27,330 bases of DNA from positions 1 to 27,330 of the forward strand of contig JBECKV010000089.1 of the NCBI GenBank assembly GCA_040235495.1. Reading direction: 5' to 3'. Under the pieces are notes generated by a model. It saw nothing but the letters and a program-made list of their open reading frames with translations. It was not told the DNA's origin and ran no database searches. Origin of the DNA: HB2-32-21 sp040235495 (GTDB lineage: Bacteria > Pseudomonadota > Gammaproteobacteria > Pseudomonadales > Porticoccaceae). Of the stretch, positions 1 through 7,351 are shown in pieces (positions within the stretch are counted from its first letter, which is position 1; the number at the start of each line of letters is the position of its first letter). Both the position numbers and the translations under genes were made by a program.

Positions 1-1
1 C

Positions 2-400
2 CACTGGTCGGAGATCAAAAAGCTCTGGGGCGTGGCCAATGACCGCAACAAAAAATCGATCGAGGAGCTGCAGACCTCGGTCGCTGCCGCCGACAAGGCC
101 AGCAAGCAGTTACAAAAGAATCTGGAGCGTTTGCAATCGAAGCATGACGCGCAGGCATCGACGTTTGGGGAGTTGCGTGGCAGCGTGCTGGCGTCCGGAG
201 CGCGCCTCGATGAAATTGCCGAGCGCGTGGAAACGGCCAGAGCGGAGCAACAGAAACTGGGGCGCGATATTGAACAGAAGCTGCAAGGGCTTGAAGGTCG
301 CGTACGCGCCAGTGAGAAGGCCATGGAATCGGTGGATGCCTTTCGCCGGCAGACCAATCAGAGCATCGAAGCCCTGCGTTCCTCCCAGATGCTGCAATGA
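2..400 (+). CDS. C-terminal part of a coiled-coil protein of unknown function (5' truncated)
   Basis: The reading frame is open from the first complete codon of the window (base 2) to TGA at 398-400, so the gene begins upstream. A GTG at 32 could be read as a start, but in-frame sequence continues before it (HWSEIKKLWG), so I treat it as internal. The visible 132 residues are hydrophilic and rich in Glu, Lys, Gln, Arg and Ala. Heptad-like spacing of Leu and Ile and no Pro indicate a long alpha-helical coiled coil. No enzymatic motif, signal peptide or membrane segment is visible. A structural or scaffolding role is possible but not shown. The stop codon is the first triplet of a 15-bp tandem repeat, so the 3' end may have been reshaped by that repeat. 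Confidence 0.7.
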   Translation, partial: HWSEIKKLWGVANDRNKKSIEELQTSVAAADKASKQLQKNLERLQSKHDAQASTFGELRGSVLASGARLDEIAERVETARAEQQKLGRDIEQKLQGLEGRVRASEKAMESVDAFRRQTNQSIEALRSSQMLQ

Positions 401-457
401 CCTGGAGTTCAATGACCTGGAGTTGACTGACCTGGAGTTGACTGACCTGGAGTTCAA
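398..457. repeat. Four tandem copies of a 15-bp unit starting at a stop codon
   Basis: The units lie at 398-412, 413-427, 428-442 and 443-457. All start TGACCTGGAGTT and end in CAA (units 1 and 4) or GAC (units 2 and 3). The TGA of the first unit is the stop codon of the upstream gene, so every unit carries an in-frame stop in that frame. There are no spacers, so this is not a CRISPR array. Confidence 0.95.
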
Positions 458-524
458 TAACTCGCGCCGGAGCGTAGCCATGGTTGTGCCCGGCTTCGGG
501 CTGACTCGGGCCGGCGCTTACCCG

Positions 525-560
525 GGGCTAACTCCAGCGATAACTAAGGCGCTAACCTAA
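525..560. repeat. Three degenerate 12-bp tandem units upstream of fumarase
   Basis: The units are GGGCTAACTCCA (525-536), GCGATAACTAAG (537-548) and GCGCTAACCTAA (549-560), sharing a core G-N-N-C/A-T-A-A-C. They end 17 bases before the fumarase start and just before its ribosome-binding region. Related but looser GCTNAC copies lie at about 499-523. Repetition is clear; any operator function is unproven. Confidence 0.55.
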
Positions 561-577
561 CTAAAGAGATGTAAGCA

Positions 578-2095
578 ATGACAGTGATCCGACAGGAAGA
601 CCTGATACAGAGTGTCGCTGACGCCTTGCAATATATCTCTTACTACCATCCCCTGGACTTTATTCAGGCACTCCACCGAGCCTACCTGCAAGAAGAATCG
701 GAAGCGGCCAGGGACGCCATGGCCCAGATACTGGTGAATTCCCGCATGTGTGCCATGGGCCATCGACCCATTTGTCAGGACACGGGCATCGTGACCGTAC
801 TGGTCAAGGTCGGCATGGAGGTGCGGTGGCAGGGCAATATGAGTGTCGCCGATATGATCAACGAGGGCGTGCGCCGGGCCTATTTGTGTCCGGACAATGT
901 GCTCCGGGCGTCGATTCTCGACGACCCCGATGGCGCCCGCAAAAACACCGGCGATAACACGCCGGCGGTGATCCACTACGACCTCGTCCCGGGGGGCAAG
1001 CTCGATATCCATGTCGCCGCCAAAGGCGGCGGTTCCGAGGCCAAGGCCAAATTCGCGATGCTGAACCCCTCCGATTCCATCGTCGACTGGGTGCTGGAGC
1101 AGTTGCCAAAAATGGGGGCGGGTTGGTGTCCGCCCGGCATGCTTGGGGTCGGTATCGGCGGCACGGCGGAAAAAGCCATGCTGATGGCCAAGGAATCACT
1201 GTTTGAGCCCATCGATATCCAGGAGCTCAAAGCCCGCGCGCCCCAAACCCGGGGCGAAGCGCTGCGCCTGGAGCTGATGGAGAAGGTCAACGACCTGGGT
1301 ATCGGTGCCCAGGGCCTGGGAGGGTTGACCACGGTCCTCGATGTCAAGGTCAAGGAGTACCCCACGCATGCGGCCAACAAGGCCGTGGCGCTTATCCCCA
1401 ACTGCGCGGCTACCCGACACGTTCACTTCACCCTCGACGGTTCCGGCCCGGTGAGCTTCGAAGCACCCAGCATGGACGACTGGCCGGATATTTCCTGGGA
1501 GGTGGGCGATAGCGTGCGTAGGGTAAATCTGGACCGGCTGGATGCCGCTGCCATTCGAGACTGGCAACCCGGCGAAACCCTGCTTTTGTCCGGCAAGTTG
1601 TTGACCGGGCGCGACGCGGCCCACAAACGGATCGTCGACATGCTGGCCAGTGGTGAGCCCCTGCCGGTGGATTTCAGTAATCGGATGATCTACTACGTAG
1701 GACCGGTCGACCCCGTGGATGACGAGGTGGTGGGTCCGGCCGGGCCGACCACGGCTACCCGGATGGATAAGTTCACTCGCGCGATGCTTGAGCAGACGGG
1801 TTTGATTGGCATGGTGGGCAAGGCCGAGCGCGGTCCCGTCGCTATCGAGGCCATCCGTGACCACCGGGCAGTTTACCTGATGGCTGTAGGCGGTGCGGCC
1901 TACCTGGTTTCGAAAGCGGTCAAAGAGGCCAGGGTGGTGGCCTTCCCCGAACTGGGCATGGAAGCGGTCTATGAGTTCGATGTGGTTGATATGCCGGTGA
2001 CCGTCGCGGTCGACAGTCTGGGCAACTCGGTGCACCAAAGCGGACCGGAAATGTGGCGTGGGATCATTGAACAGCGAAAACTCAAATTGAGTTGA
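578..2095 (+). CDS. fumA: Class I fumarate hydratase, iron-sulfur dependent
   Basis: It interconverts fumarate and L-malate in the TCA cycle, in the cytoplasm, using an oxygen-sensitive [4Fe-4S] cluster. At 505 residues it matches the two-domain class I enzymes. The N-terminal catalytic domain covers about 1-280 and the C-terminal swivelling domain about 330-505. Likely cluster ligands are Cys66 (in RPICQDTG), Cys184 (in GWCPPGMLG) and Cys276 (in IPNCAATRH); their spacing resembles Cys105, Cys224 and Cys318 of E. coli FumA. The ATG at 578 follows AAAGAGATG, an acceptable ribosome-binding region, and the N-terminus fits the family. The gene stands alone in a 177-bp upstream and 285-bp downstream spacer. 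L(+)-tartrate dehydratase is a related alternative, but that enzyme is split into two subunits. Confidence 0.93.
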   Translation: MTVIRQEDLIQSVADALQYISYYHPLDFIQALHRAYLQEESEAARDAMAQILVNSRMCAMGHRPICQDTGIVTVLVKVGMEVRWQGNMSVADMINEGVRRAYLCPDNVLRASILDDPDGARKNTGDNTPAVIHYDLVPGGKLDIHVAAKGGGSEAKAKFAMLNPSDSIVDWVLEQLPKMGAGWCPPGMLGVGIGGTAEKAMLMAKESLFEPIDIQELKARAPQTRGEALRLELMEKVNDLGIGAQGLGGLTTVLDVKVKEYPTHAANKAVALIPNCAATRHVHFTLDGSGPVSFEAPSMDDWPDISWEVGDSVRRVNLDRLDAAAIRDWQPGETLLLSGKLLTGRDAAHKRIVDMLASGEPLPVDFSNRMIYYVGPVDPVDDEVVGPAGPTTATRMDKFTRAMLEQTGLIGMVGKAERGPVAIEAIRDHRAVYLMAVGGAAYLVSKAVKEARVVAFPELGMEAVYEFDVVDMPVTVAVDSLGNSVHQSGPEMWRGIIEQRKLKLS

Positions 2096-2220
2096 TTGCC
2101 AGGCTTCCCAAATAGTTCAAGCTGCATTAATGGTTAGAGTTGGAATTTAAAGATAAGAATTAATAACTGACGCTAACTTGATCCATAACAAAAAGTAATG
2201 CAAAACAGGGTGAGCTGTTT

Positions 2221-2249
2221 TTAGCGAGCTGAAAGATATGCTGTAGAAT
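2221..2249 (+). promoter_or_regulatory. Candidate sigma-70 promoter ahead of the ompA-family gene
   Basis: A good -10 hexamer TAGAAT lies at 2244-2249, but the -35 region 17 bp upstream (TTAGCG) is weak. Transcription would start near 2256, leaving a leader of about 125 nt before the ATG at 2381. The rest of the 285-bp spacer after the fumarase is AT-rich and shows no ORF. Confidence 0.35.
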
Positions 2250-2307
2250 GGTGCGGATATACACACCGCACCGGTACGACCCCGTGGTTAAGTGTTGTAT
2301 GGAACAG

Positions 2308-2332
2308 GCCGACAAAGTCCGGCTTTGTTTTT
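2308..2332 (+). terminator. Hairpin with T-run in the ompA leader (attenuator or sRNA terminator candidate)
   Basis: ACAAAG (2312-2317) pairs with CTTTGT (2323-2328) around a 5-base loop and runs into five T. An overlapping alternative pairs GCCG (2308-2311) with CGGC (2320-2323). The two folds exclude each other. A second hairpin, GGTGCGG/CCGCACC, lies just upstream at about 2250-2272. The hairpin is after the likely promoter and before the ATG at 2381, so it could attenuate ompA or end a short sRNA of about 75 nt. The stem is short and the call is tentative. Confidence 0.35.
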
Positions 2333-2380
2333 AGAGGGTGTTACAACCGTTTCGTATGAGACAAAAAGAGGTAAGAAAAA

Positions 2381-3364
2381 ATGCGCAACAAATTGACTAT
2401 GGTTATGGGCTCGGCGTTGCTCGCTTGTTCAGTCAGTGCCAACGCTAATGAAGGTTTTTATCTTGGACCATCCCTGAGTGGCTACTATCTCGATAGTGAC
2501 CGTTACGTCGGTGGCGCCGAGGAGGCGGTCGTCGGGGGGCTGAACTTTGGCTACCGGTTTTTCAACGACTGGGCATTGGAACTGGGTGTGGGCACGGAAA
2601 TTGCCAATACCGATTTTGAGATGGCCAAGCTGGATTTCTATTACTGGTTTGGTGAAGACACAAAAAACTGGCGACCCTATTTCACGCTAGGCGCTGTCTA
2701 TTACGAACAGGATGTCAGTTCATCCGGCCCGACTCTGGCAACTACCGAGCAAAAATACACGCATCAGGCCAGCGCGGGCGTAGGTCTGTCCAAGATGTTG
2801 AGTGACCACTGGGAATTCCGCGGCGACGTGCGTTTTCTTCATCAGGTCCGCGAAAGTGAATCAAACCTGAATGACGGCGCGATTAATCTGGCGTTGAACT
2901 ACTATTTCAATGGCCCGAAAGCTGCGCCCGTTGTCGCGGAGGCCGCGCCAGCACCGGCGCCGGCGCCTGCCGTACAGGCACCAGCGCCCGAGCCGGAAAC
3001 TCGCAGCATCACCGTGCGTCTGAACGTAGAGTTCGAATTCGATAAAGCCGTGGTGCGGGCCATTTATGGTGACGAGCTGGAAGCAATTGCCAATGCCATG
3101 AAAGCCCACGATGACATCGATCTGGTACTGGAAGGCCACACTGATTCCGTTGGCACCGACCAGTACAATCAGGGACTTTCCGAGCGGCGGGTGGCGGCGG
3201 TGAAAGCCAAGCTGGCCCAGGATTACGGCATCGATCCCGCCCGCATCTCCACGGTGGGTTATGGCGAAAGCAGACCCATCGCCGACAATGCGACCGCCGA
3301 GGGCCGCGCGCGTAACCGTCGCGTGATTGGCGAGCTGAGCTACACCGAAGTGGTGGTTGACTAA
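2381..3364 (+). CDS. OmpA-family outer membrane porin with peptidoglycan-binding domain
   Basis: This is an abundant-type outer membrane protein that anchors the membrane to peptidoglycan. Residues 1-22 look like a signal peptide (basic start, hydrophobic core, cleavage after ANA). An LLAC motif inside it could be a lipobox, but a barrel protein makes signal peptidase I more likely. Residues about 24-175 alternate polar and aromatic residues as an eight-strand beta barrel. A Pro/Ala hinge with repeated AP pairs spans about 180-200. The OmpA C-terminal domain fills about 205-327, with the family signatures FEFDKAVVR, GHTDSVGT and GRARNRRV. Length 327 is typical. The ATG at 2381 follows AGAGGTAAG. 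It is probably monocistronic: the leader holds a hairpin and a strong terminator follows. Closest relatives are OmpA/OprF-type porins; I give no symbol because OmpA and OprF cannot be told apart here. Confidence 0.9.
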   Translation: MRNKLTMVMGSALLACSVSANANEGFYLGPSLSGYYLDSDRYVGGAEEAVVGGLNFGYRFFNDWALELGVGTEIANTDFEMAKLDFYYWFGEDTKNWRPYFTLGAVYYEQDVSSSGPTLATTEQKYTHQASAGVGLSKMLSDHWEFRGDVRFLHQVRESESNLNDGAINLALNYYFNGPKAAPVVAEAAPAPAPAPAVQAPAPEPETRSITVRLNVEFEFDKAVVRAIYGDELEAIANAMKAHDDIDLVLEGHTDSVGTDQYNQGLSERRVAAVKAKLAQDYGIDPARISTVGYGESRPIADNATAEGRARNRRVIGELSYTEVVVD

Positions 3365-3381
3365 ACGATCCGCGTGACTGA

Positions 3382-3411
3382 ACGCGTGCCGCTACTGTCG
3401 CTGGCACGCGT
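3382..3411. other. Perfect 9-bp hairpin downstream of the OmpA-family gene
   Basis: ACGCGTGCC (3382-3390) pairs perfectly with GGCACGCGT (3403-3411) around a 12-base loop, 17 bases after the stop codon. No T-run follows, so it may protect the mRNA 3' end or act with the terminator just after it. Confidence 0.6.
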
Positions 3412-3423
3412 GGTAAGGTTAAT

Positions 3424-3453
3424 AACGGCATCTCGATGATGCCGTTTTTTTTT
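3424..3453 (+). terminator. Strong rho-independent terminator of the OmpA-family gene
   Basis: AACGGCATC (3424-3432) pairs with GATGCCGTT (3438-3446) around the loop TCGAT, followed by nine T in a row (3445-3453). This is a textbook intrinsic terminator for + strand transcription. Confidence 0.92.
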
Positions 3454-3455
3454 GG

Positions 3456-3515
3456 CTGTCGTGATACCCACTGTTGCGATACATTCTGGTGTGATACCGA
3501 CTGTCGTGATACAGG
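3456..3515. repeat. Four imperfect tandem copies of a 15-bp unit before sbcB
   Basis: The units are CTGTCGTGATACCCA (3456-3470), CTGTTGCGATACATT (3471-3485), CTGGTGTGATACCGA (3486-3500) and CTGTCGTGATACAGG (3501-3515). The core CTGTCGTGATAC is degenerate. The array follows directly on the ompA terminator T-run and ends 25 bp before the sbcB start. It happens to be open in the sbcB frame and would read as a Cys/Asp/Thr five-residue repeat if translated, which I consider spurious. Unit length and copy number equal those of the array at 398-457, but the sequence is unrelated. Confidence 0.9.
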
Positions 3516-3540
3516 GGTAGAAGAAGAGCATATATCCGGC

Positions 3541-4983
3541 ATGAATCTCAGCCTCTATTGGCACGATTACGAAACCTCCGGCCTGAACCCTGCCCTGGAT
3601 CGACCCTTGCAGTTCGCCGGTGTCAGAACCGATCCCGATCTGAATATCATCGATGAGCCGACAATGCTCTATTGTCAGCCGCCTCTGGATCGTCTGCCTC
3701 ACCCCTCGGCCTGCATGGTGACCGGCCTCAGTCCCCAGGCATTGCTGCAATCAGGCTTGCCGGAATGGCGGTTCATCGAGGCCATACACCGGGAATTGTC
3801 GCGACCGGGGACCTGCGGTGTCGGTTACAACACGATCCGCTTTGATGATGAGGTGACACGGTTTTGCCTCTACCGCAACTTCCATGACCCCTATGCACGC
3901 GAGTGGCGGCAGGGTAACTCCCGTTGGGACATCATCGACATGCTACGCCTTGCCAGGGCCCTGCGTCCCGAGGGTATGAATTGGCCCGATCACGAGCATG
4001 GCGTGCCAAGCTTTCGGCTTGAAGATCTCTCGGCCGCCAATGGCATCGCACATGGTGAGGCTCACGATGCCCTGGCTGATGTGTTTGCCACCATCGCCCT
4101 CGCCCGACTGGTGAAGACCGCTCAACCCAAACTCTACGATTATGTCTACGGTCATCGCACCAAAGCCCAGGTAAGCCCGCTGATCGACCTGCAAGGGCGG
4201 CTCCCTTTCCTGCACGTATCGTCCCGCTTGCCGCGGGAAAATGGTTATGTGGGTTTGATGATGCCGCTATGCCGCCATCCCACCAATGCCAATGCGATTA
4301 TTTCGTTTAATTTGATGGCCGAGCCCCGCGTGCTGGTCGAACTGGATAGTGATGAGCTGCGCGAGCGGTTATTTACTCCTGTGGTCGATTTGCCCGAGGG
4401 TGTTGAGCGTGTGGCCCTGAAAGGGGTGCACCTGAACCGATGCCCGATTGTTGCCACCACCCGCCTGCTCGATGCGTCACGAGCCAAAACCCTGGGTATC
4501 GATTTGGCTCGCTGTGAGGCCAACTGGCGCTATCTGCTGGCCCAGGACGTCGCCGAAAAAGTAAGCGCGGCGTTTACCAGAGCCGACTTACCCGGGGTGG
4601 CGGATGTCGAGGCGGCGCTTTATCTCGGGTTTATTCCAGACCAGGACCGCTCCAGTCTGGCCCGTGTCCGGACGACAGCACCAGAAAAACTGGCGGACCT
4701 TGATATCGAATTCCAGGACGCCCGCTACCGTGAATTATTGTTTCGCTATCGGGCGCGTTACGCGCAACACACCCTGAGCGAGACAGAGCGCCATCGCTGG
4801 CGCTCACTGCGTGAAAGCTGGTTACATGAAGAAGATAGTGCTAGCGGTCTGCTGACTATCAGCGCCTACAGGGCGGAGCTGGACAGGCTGGCCGAGGATC
4901 CCCAGCTGGATGATCGCCGGCGGGCCTTAGTGTCCGAGCTGCGCGCGTGGGGCGAGGTGGTGGTCGGGCGGCTAGCGGATTGA
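3541..4983 (+). CDS. sbcB: Exodeoxyribonuclease I
   Basis: It degrades single-stranded DNA 3' to 5', acting in recombination and mismatch repair in the cytoplasm. The 480-residue product is close to the 475 residues of E. coli ExoI. The DEDDh exonuclease residues are visible: Asp9 and Glu11 (HDYETSG), Asp102/Asp103 (RFDDEVTR), His175 and Asp180 (HGEAHDALAD). The motifs ALRPEGMNWP and PSFRLEDLSAANGI are ExoI-specific. The SH3-like and C-terminal helical domains follow from about residue 200. The frame is open back to an ATG at 3436, but that one lies inside the ompA terminator and the following 15-bp repeats would be translated. I therefore choose ATG 3541, which gives the family N-terminus. 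GAAGAAGAG lies about 13 bases upstream and is a weak, distant ribosome-binding site. Confidence 0.95.
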   Translation: MNLSLYWHDYETSGLNPALDRPLQFAGVRTDPDLNIIDEPTMLYCQPPLDRLPHPSACMVTGLSPQALLQSGLPEWRFIEAIHRELSRPGTCGVGYNTIRFDDEVTRFCLYRNFHDPYAREWRQGNSRWDIIDMLRLARALRPEGMNWPDHEHGVPSFRLEDLSAANGIAHGEAHDALADVFATIALARLVKTAQPKLYDYVYGHRTKAQVSPLIDLQGRLPFLHVSSRLPRENGYVGLMMPLCRHPTNANAIISFNLMAEPRVLVELDSDELRERLFTPVVDLPEGVERVALKGVHLNRCPIVATTRLLDASRAKTLGIDLARCEANWRYLLAQDVAEKVSAAFTRADLPGVADVEAALYLGFIPDQDRSSLARVRTTAPEKLADLDIEFQDARYRELLFRYRARYAQHTLSETERHRWRSLRESWLHEEDSASGLLTISAYRAELDRLAEDPQLDDRRRALVSELRAWGEVVVGRLAD

Positions 4984-5013
4984 GGAAATATCCCGGCGCG
5001 GTCAAGCCGCTGG

Positions 5014-5057
5014 TTGCATGCATGCAAAACCGATAGAATCGCCAGCATTCTCGATTC
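5014..5057. promoter_or_regulatory. Palindrome and inverted repeat upstream of pyrB (operator/promoter candidate)
   Basis: TTGCATGCATGCAA (5014-5027) is a perfect 14-bp palindrome and includes a -35-like TTGCAT. A -10-like TAGAAT lies at 5034-5039, but the 14-bp spacing is short for a sigma-70 promoter. GAATCG (5036-5041) and CGATTC (5052-5057) form a second inverted repeat with a 10-base loop, just before the GTG start of pyrB. It could be an operator or a leader hairpin; nothing here identifies the regulator. Confidence 0.35.
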
Positions 5058-5067
5058 AGGGTATTGA

Positions 5068-6117
5068 GTGGACTTCTCCGGCGCACATATTCTTTCCATT
5101 GAACAATTCCAGCGCGAAGACATAGAACGGGTTTTTCGCACGGCCGATCGTATGGAGCCCTACGCCCAACGCACCCGACTTACCCGGGTGCTCGAAGGCG
5201 CTATCCTCGGCAATATGTTTTTTGAAGCCAGTACCCGCACGCGTATCAGTTTTGGCGCGGCGTTTAATCTCCTCGGCGGAGAAGTGCGTGAGTCCGTCGG
5301 CATGGATAACTCCTCACTGGTCAAGGGCGAGTCCCTGGAGGACACCGCGCGGGTATTGTCCGGTTTCAGTGATGTCATCTGCATGCGCCATCCGGATGTT
5401 GGTTCGGTGGCTCGATTCGCGTCGGCCAGCCGGGTGCCGGTGATCAATGGCGGGGATGGCAGCAACGAACATCCCAGTCAGGCGTTACTGGATTTATACA
5501 CCATAGAAAAGGAATTGCAGGGTCGCGGGCGGGCCGTGGATGGACTGCGCATTGCCATGGTGGGTGATCTCAAGTTTGGTCGCACGGTGCACTCCCTGTG
5601 CAAACTTTTGTCCCTGTTCAACAATATCCGTGTTGTGCTGGTTTCTCCCGGTGAACTGGCCATGCCACTGGCCCTGGTGGAGATGATGCGCGAGGCTGGC
5701 CATCAGGTGACGATTACCGATAGCCTGGAGGCGAGCATAGGTCAGGTGGACATTGTCTATTCCACGCGAATTCAGGAAGAGCGCTTTGACGATCGCACTC
5801 AGGCGGATCTTTATCGCGGGCGTTTTCGTCTCAATCAGGACATTTACACGCGCCACTGTGATCCCAATACGGTCATCATGCACCCTTTGCCGCGGGATTC
5901 CCGCATAGAAGCCAACGAACTTGACGTGGACCTCGACAGCAACCCTAATCTGGCGATTTTTCGCCAGACTGACAATGGCCTGCTGGTGCGCATGGCGCTA
6001 TTTGCCCTCATCCTCGATGTCGACCAACTGGTCGATAAGTACGAGCAAAAAATTCGCTGGCGGAACCCCCGCCAAAGGCCGGTCGCCAGCACCGGGCAAT
6101 CCTGCGATCCCCGCTAG
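5068..6117 (+). CDS. pyrB: Aspartate carbamoyltransferase catalytic chain
   Basis: It condenses carbamoyl phosphate with L-aspartate to N-carbamoyl-L-aspartate, the committed step of pyrimidine synthesis. The carbamoyl-phosphate motif is FEASTRTR (about 52-59), with Lys86 in the mobile loop (LVKGES), RHP at 107-109, NGGDGSNEHPSQ around His135 and HPLPR near 271-275, all as in E. coli PyrB. The product has 349 residues against about 310 in E. coli. The extra 30 or so residues form a basic C-terminal tail rich in Arg, Lys and Gln. The start is GTG at 5068, with a weak AGGG 7 bases before it; no ATG fits the family N-terminus. No regulatory chain pyrI and no pyrC-like gene follows, so the mode of allosteric control is open. 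Ornithine carbamoyltransferase is excluded by the aspartate-type motifs. Confidence 0.9.
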   Translation: MDFSGAHILSIEQFQREDIERVFRTADRMEPYAQRTRLTRVLEGAILGNMFFEASTRTRISFGAAFNLLGGEVRESVGMDNSSLVKGESLEDTARVLSGFSDVICMRHPDVGSVARFASASRVPVINGGDGSNEHPSQALLDLYTIEKELQGRGRAVDGLRIAMVGDLKFGRTVHSLCKLLSLFNNIRVVLVSPGELAMPLALVEMMREAGHQVTITDSLEASIGQVDIVYSTRIQEERFDDRTQADLYRGRFRLNQDIYTRHCDPNTVIMHPLPRDSRIEANELDVDLDSNPNLAIFRQTDNGLLVRMALFALILDVDQLVDKYEQKIRWRNPRQRPVASTGQSCDPR

Positions 6118-6179
6118 CCGCCGGACCTATAATGCCGATCACGGGTCAGCAGGCGTAAGCCACTTCAGAGAAATTCGCG

Positions 6180-7346
6180 ATGCCTGAAGGTAGTGCCGAG
6201 ATCAACTTCGAGGAGATTCGACCCTATCGGGACGAGGAAGTCGCGGGGGTCATTCAGCGGATCCTGGAAGACAGGGAGTTTCTGGACACGATGGCCAGCA
6301 TGAAATTTCCCCGTCTTTGCCATCTGTTTCCCTGGCTGGTGCGACCACTCATCGCGAGAGTGCTTCGTCGCGAGCTCGGTCCGGTGACGGACGTGCGCCA
6401 ACTTCAGGAGCTGATTGGCACCCAGCTCCAGGCCTTGCTTGATAGACTCGGCAATAGTCTGACGGTCATTGGCGCTGACGCACTGGATTCCGGGCAGAGC
6501 TATCTTTTTTTTGGTAATCATCGGGACATCGCCATGGACCCGGCCATGGTTAATCTGGCGCTGCACAAGCGGGGGCTGGATACGGTGCGAATTGCGATCG
6601 GCGATAACCTCTTGAGCAAGCCTTTCGTTTCCGATCTGATGCGACTGAACAAGAGTTTTATTGTCAAACGTTCGGCTACTGGCCGACGCGAGAAACTTGC
6701 TGCTTTGCAGGAGCTGTCCGCCTACATTCACCATTCACTGTTTCGGGATGGACAATCCATCTGGATCGCCCAACGGGAGGGAAGAGCCAAGGACGGTATT
6801 GATAGCACCGAAACAGCGCTATTGAAGATGCTGGTGCTGAACAAACCTAAACGTCAAAGTTTTGGTGAGGCCCTGGCCGAATTACCGCTGATACCGGTGT
6901 CGATTTCCTATGAATGGGACCCGTGTGACGCGCTGAAAGCCCGGGAAATACACGGTTTACGGACCCAGGGGCGTTATGTCAAGGCGCAACACGAAGACAT
7001 CCATAGTATTTACCGGGGCATCGTCGGGGATAAGGGCCATATCGTCGTGGCCTTTGCCGGGAGCCTCCCGGGTCCCTTTGCCGATGCCGGCGAGGCTGCC
7101 GAGTACATCGACCGGAGGATTCTGTTGAACTACCGCCTGCAGGCCAGCCATCTGCTGGCCTACGAGCAGCTGTTTGGCAGCAGCGCGGCATTGGACGTCC
7201 ATAAGCAGCTCCTCGATGATATCGATTGGGCGGCCAAGCGGGCCGGTCTGCAAGAACGCCTGTCTCCCCTACCCGAACCGCAGCAGAAAATCTTGCTGGA
7301 GGCCTATGCCAATCCGGTTTGTCGCCGCTTGGCGCTCGGGGACTAA
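6180..7346 (+). CDS. PlsC/PlsB-like glycerolipid acyltransferase
   Basis: It probably transfers an acyl chain to a glycerol-phosphate or lysophospholipid acceptor at the inner face of the membrane. The acyltransferase block I appears as NHRDIAMDP (113-121), with His114 and Asp120. It is one residue longer between His and Asp than the classic HX4D. The block III element is EGRAKDG (200-206), and SFIVKR (159-164) fits block II. No clear transmembrane helix is present, and the N-terminus has hydrophobic stretches such as LFPWLVRPLIARVL (about 49-62). Length is 388, longer than PlsC (about 245) and much shorter than PlsB (about 807). The ATG at 6180 gives a sensible start, with a poor ribosome-binding site. 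dinG starts 5 bases after its stop, so the two are very likely co-transcribed. The exact acceptor cannot be told. Confidence 0.75.
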   Translation: MPEGSAEINFEEIRPYRDEEVAGVIQRILEDREFLDTMASMKFPRLCHLFPWLVRPLIARVLRRELGPVTDVRQLQELIGTQLQALLDRLGNSLTVIGADALDSGQSYLFFGNHRDIAMDPAMVNLALHKRGLDTVRIAIGDNLLSKPFVSDLMRLNKSFIVKRSATGRREKLAALQELSAYIHHSLFRDGQSIWIAQREGRAKDGIDSTETALLKMLVLNKPKRQSFGEALAELPLIPVSISYEWDPCDALKAREIHGLRTQGRYVKAQHEDIHSIYRGIVGDKGHIVVAFAGSLPGPFADAGEAAEYIDRRILLNYRLQASHLLAYEQLFGSSAALDVHKQLLDDIDWAAKRAGLQERLSPLPEPQQKILLEAYANPVCRRLALGD

Positions 7347-7351
7347 CAGCG

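Noticed and set aside
398..457. CRISPR-like direct repeats
   Set aside because: Units are adjacent with no spacers, only 15 bp long, and no cas genes are near.
1196..2038. Long open frame antisense to the fumarase
   Set aside because: It lies wholly opposite a well-supported enzyme gene and shows no family motif; such frames are common opposite GC-rich genes.
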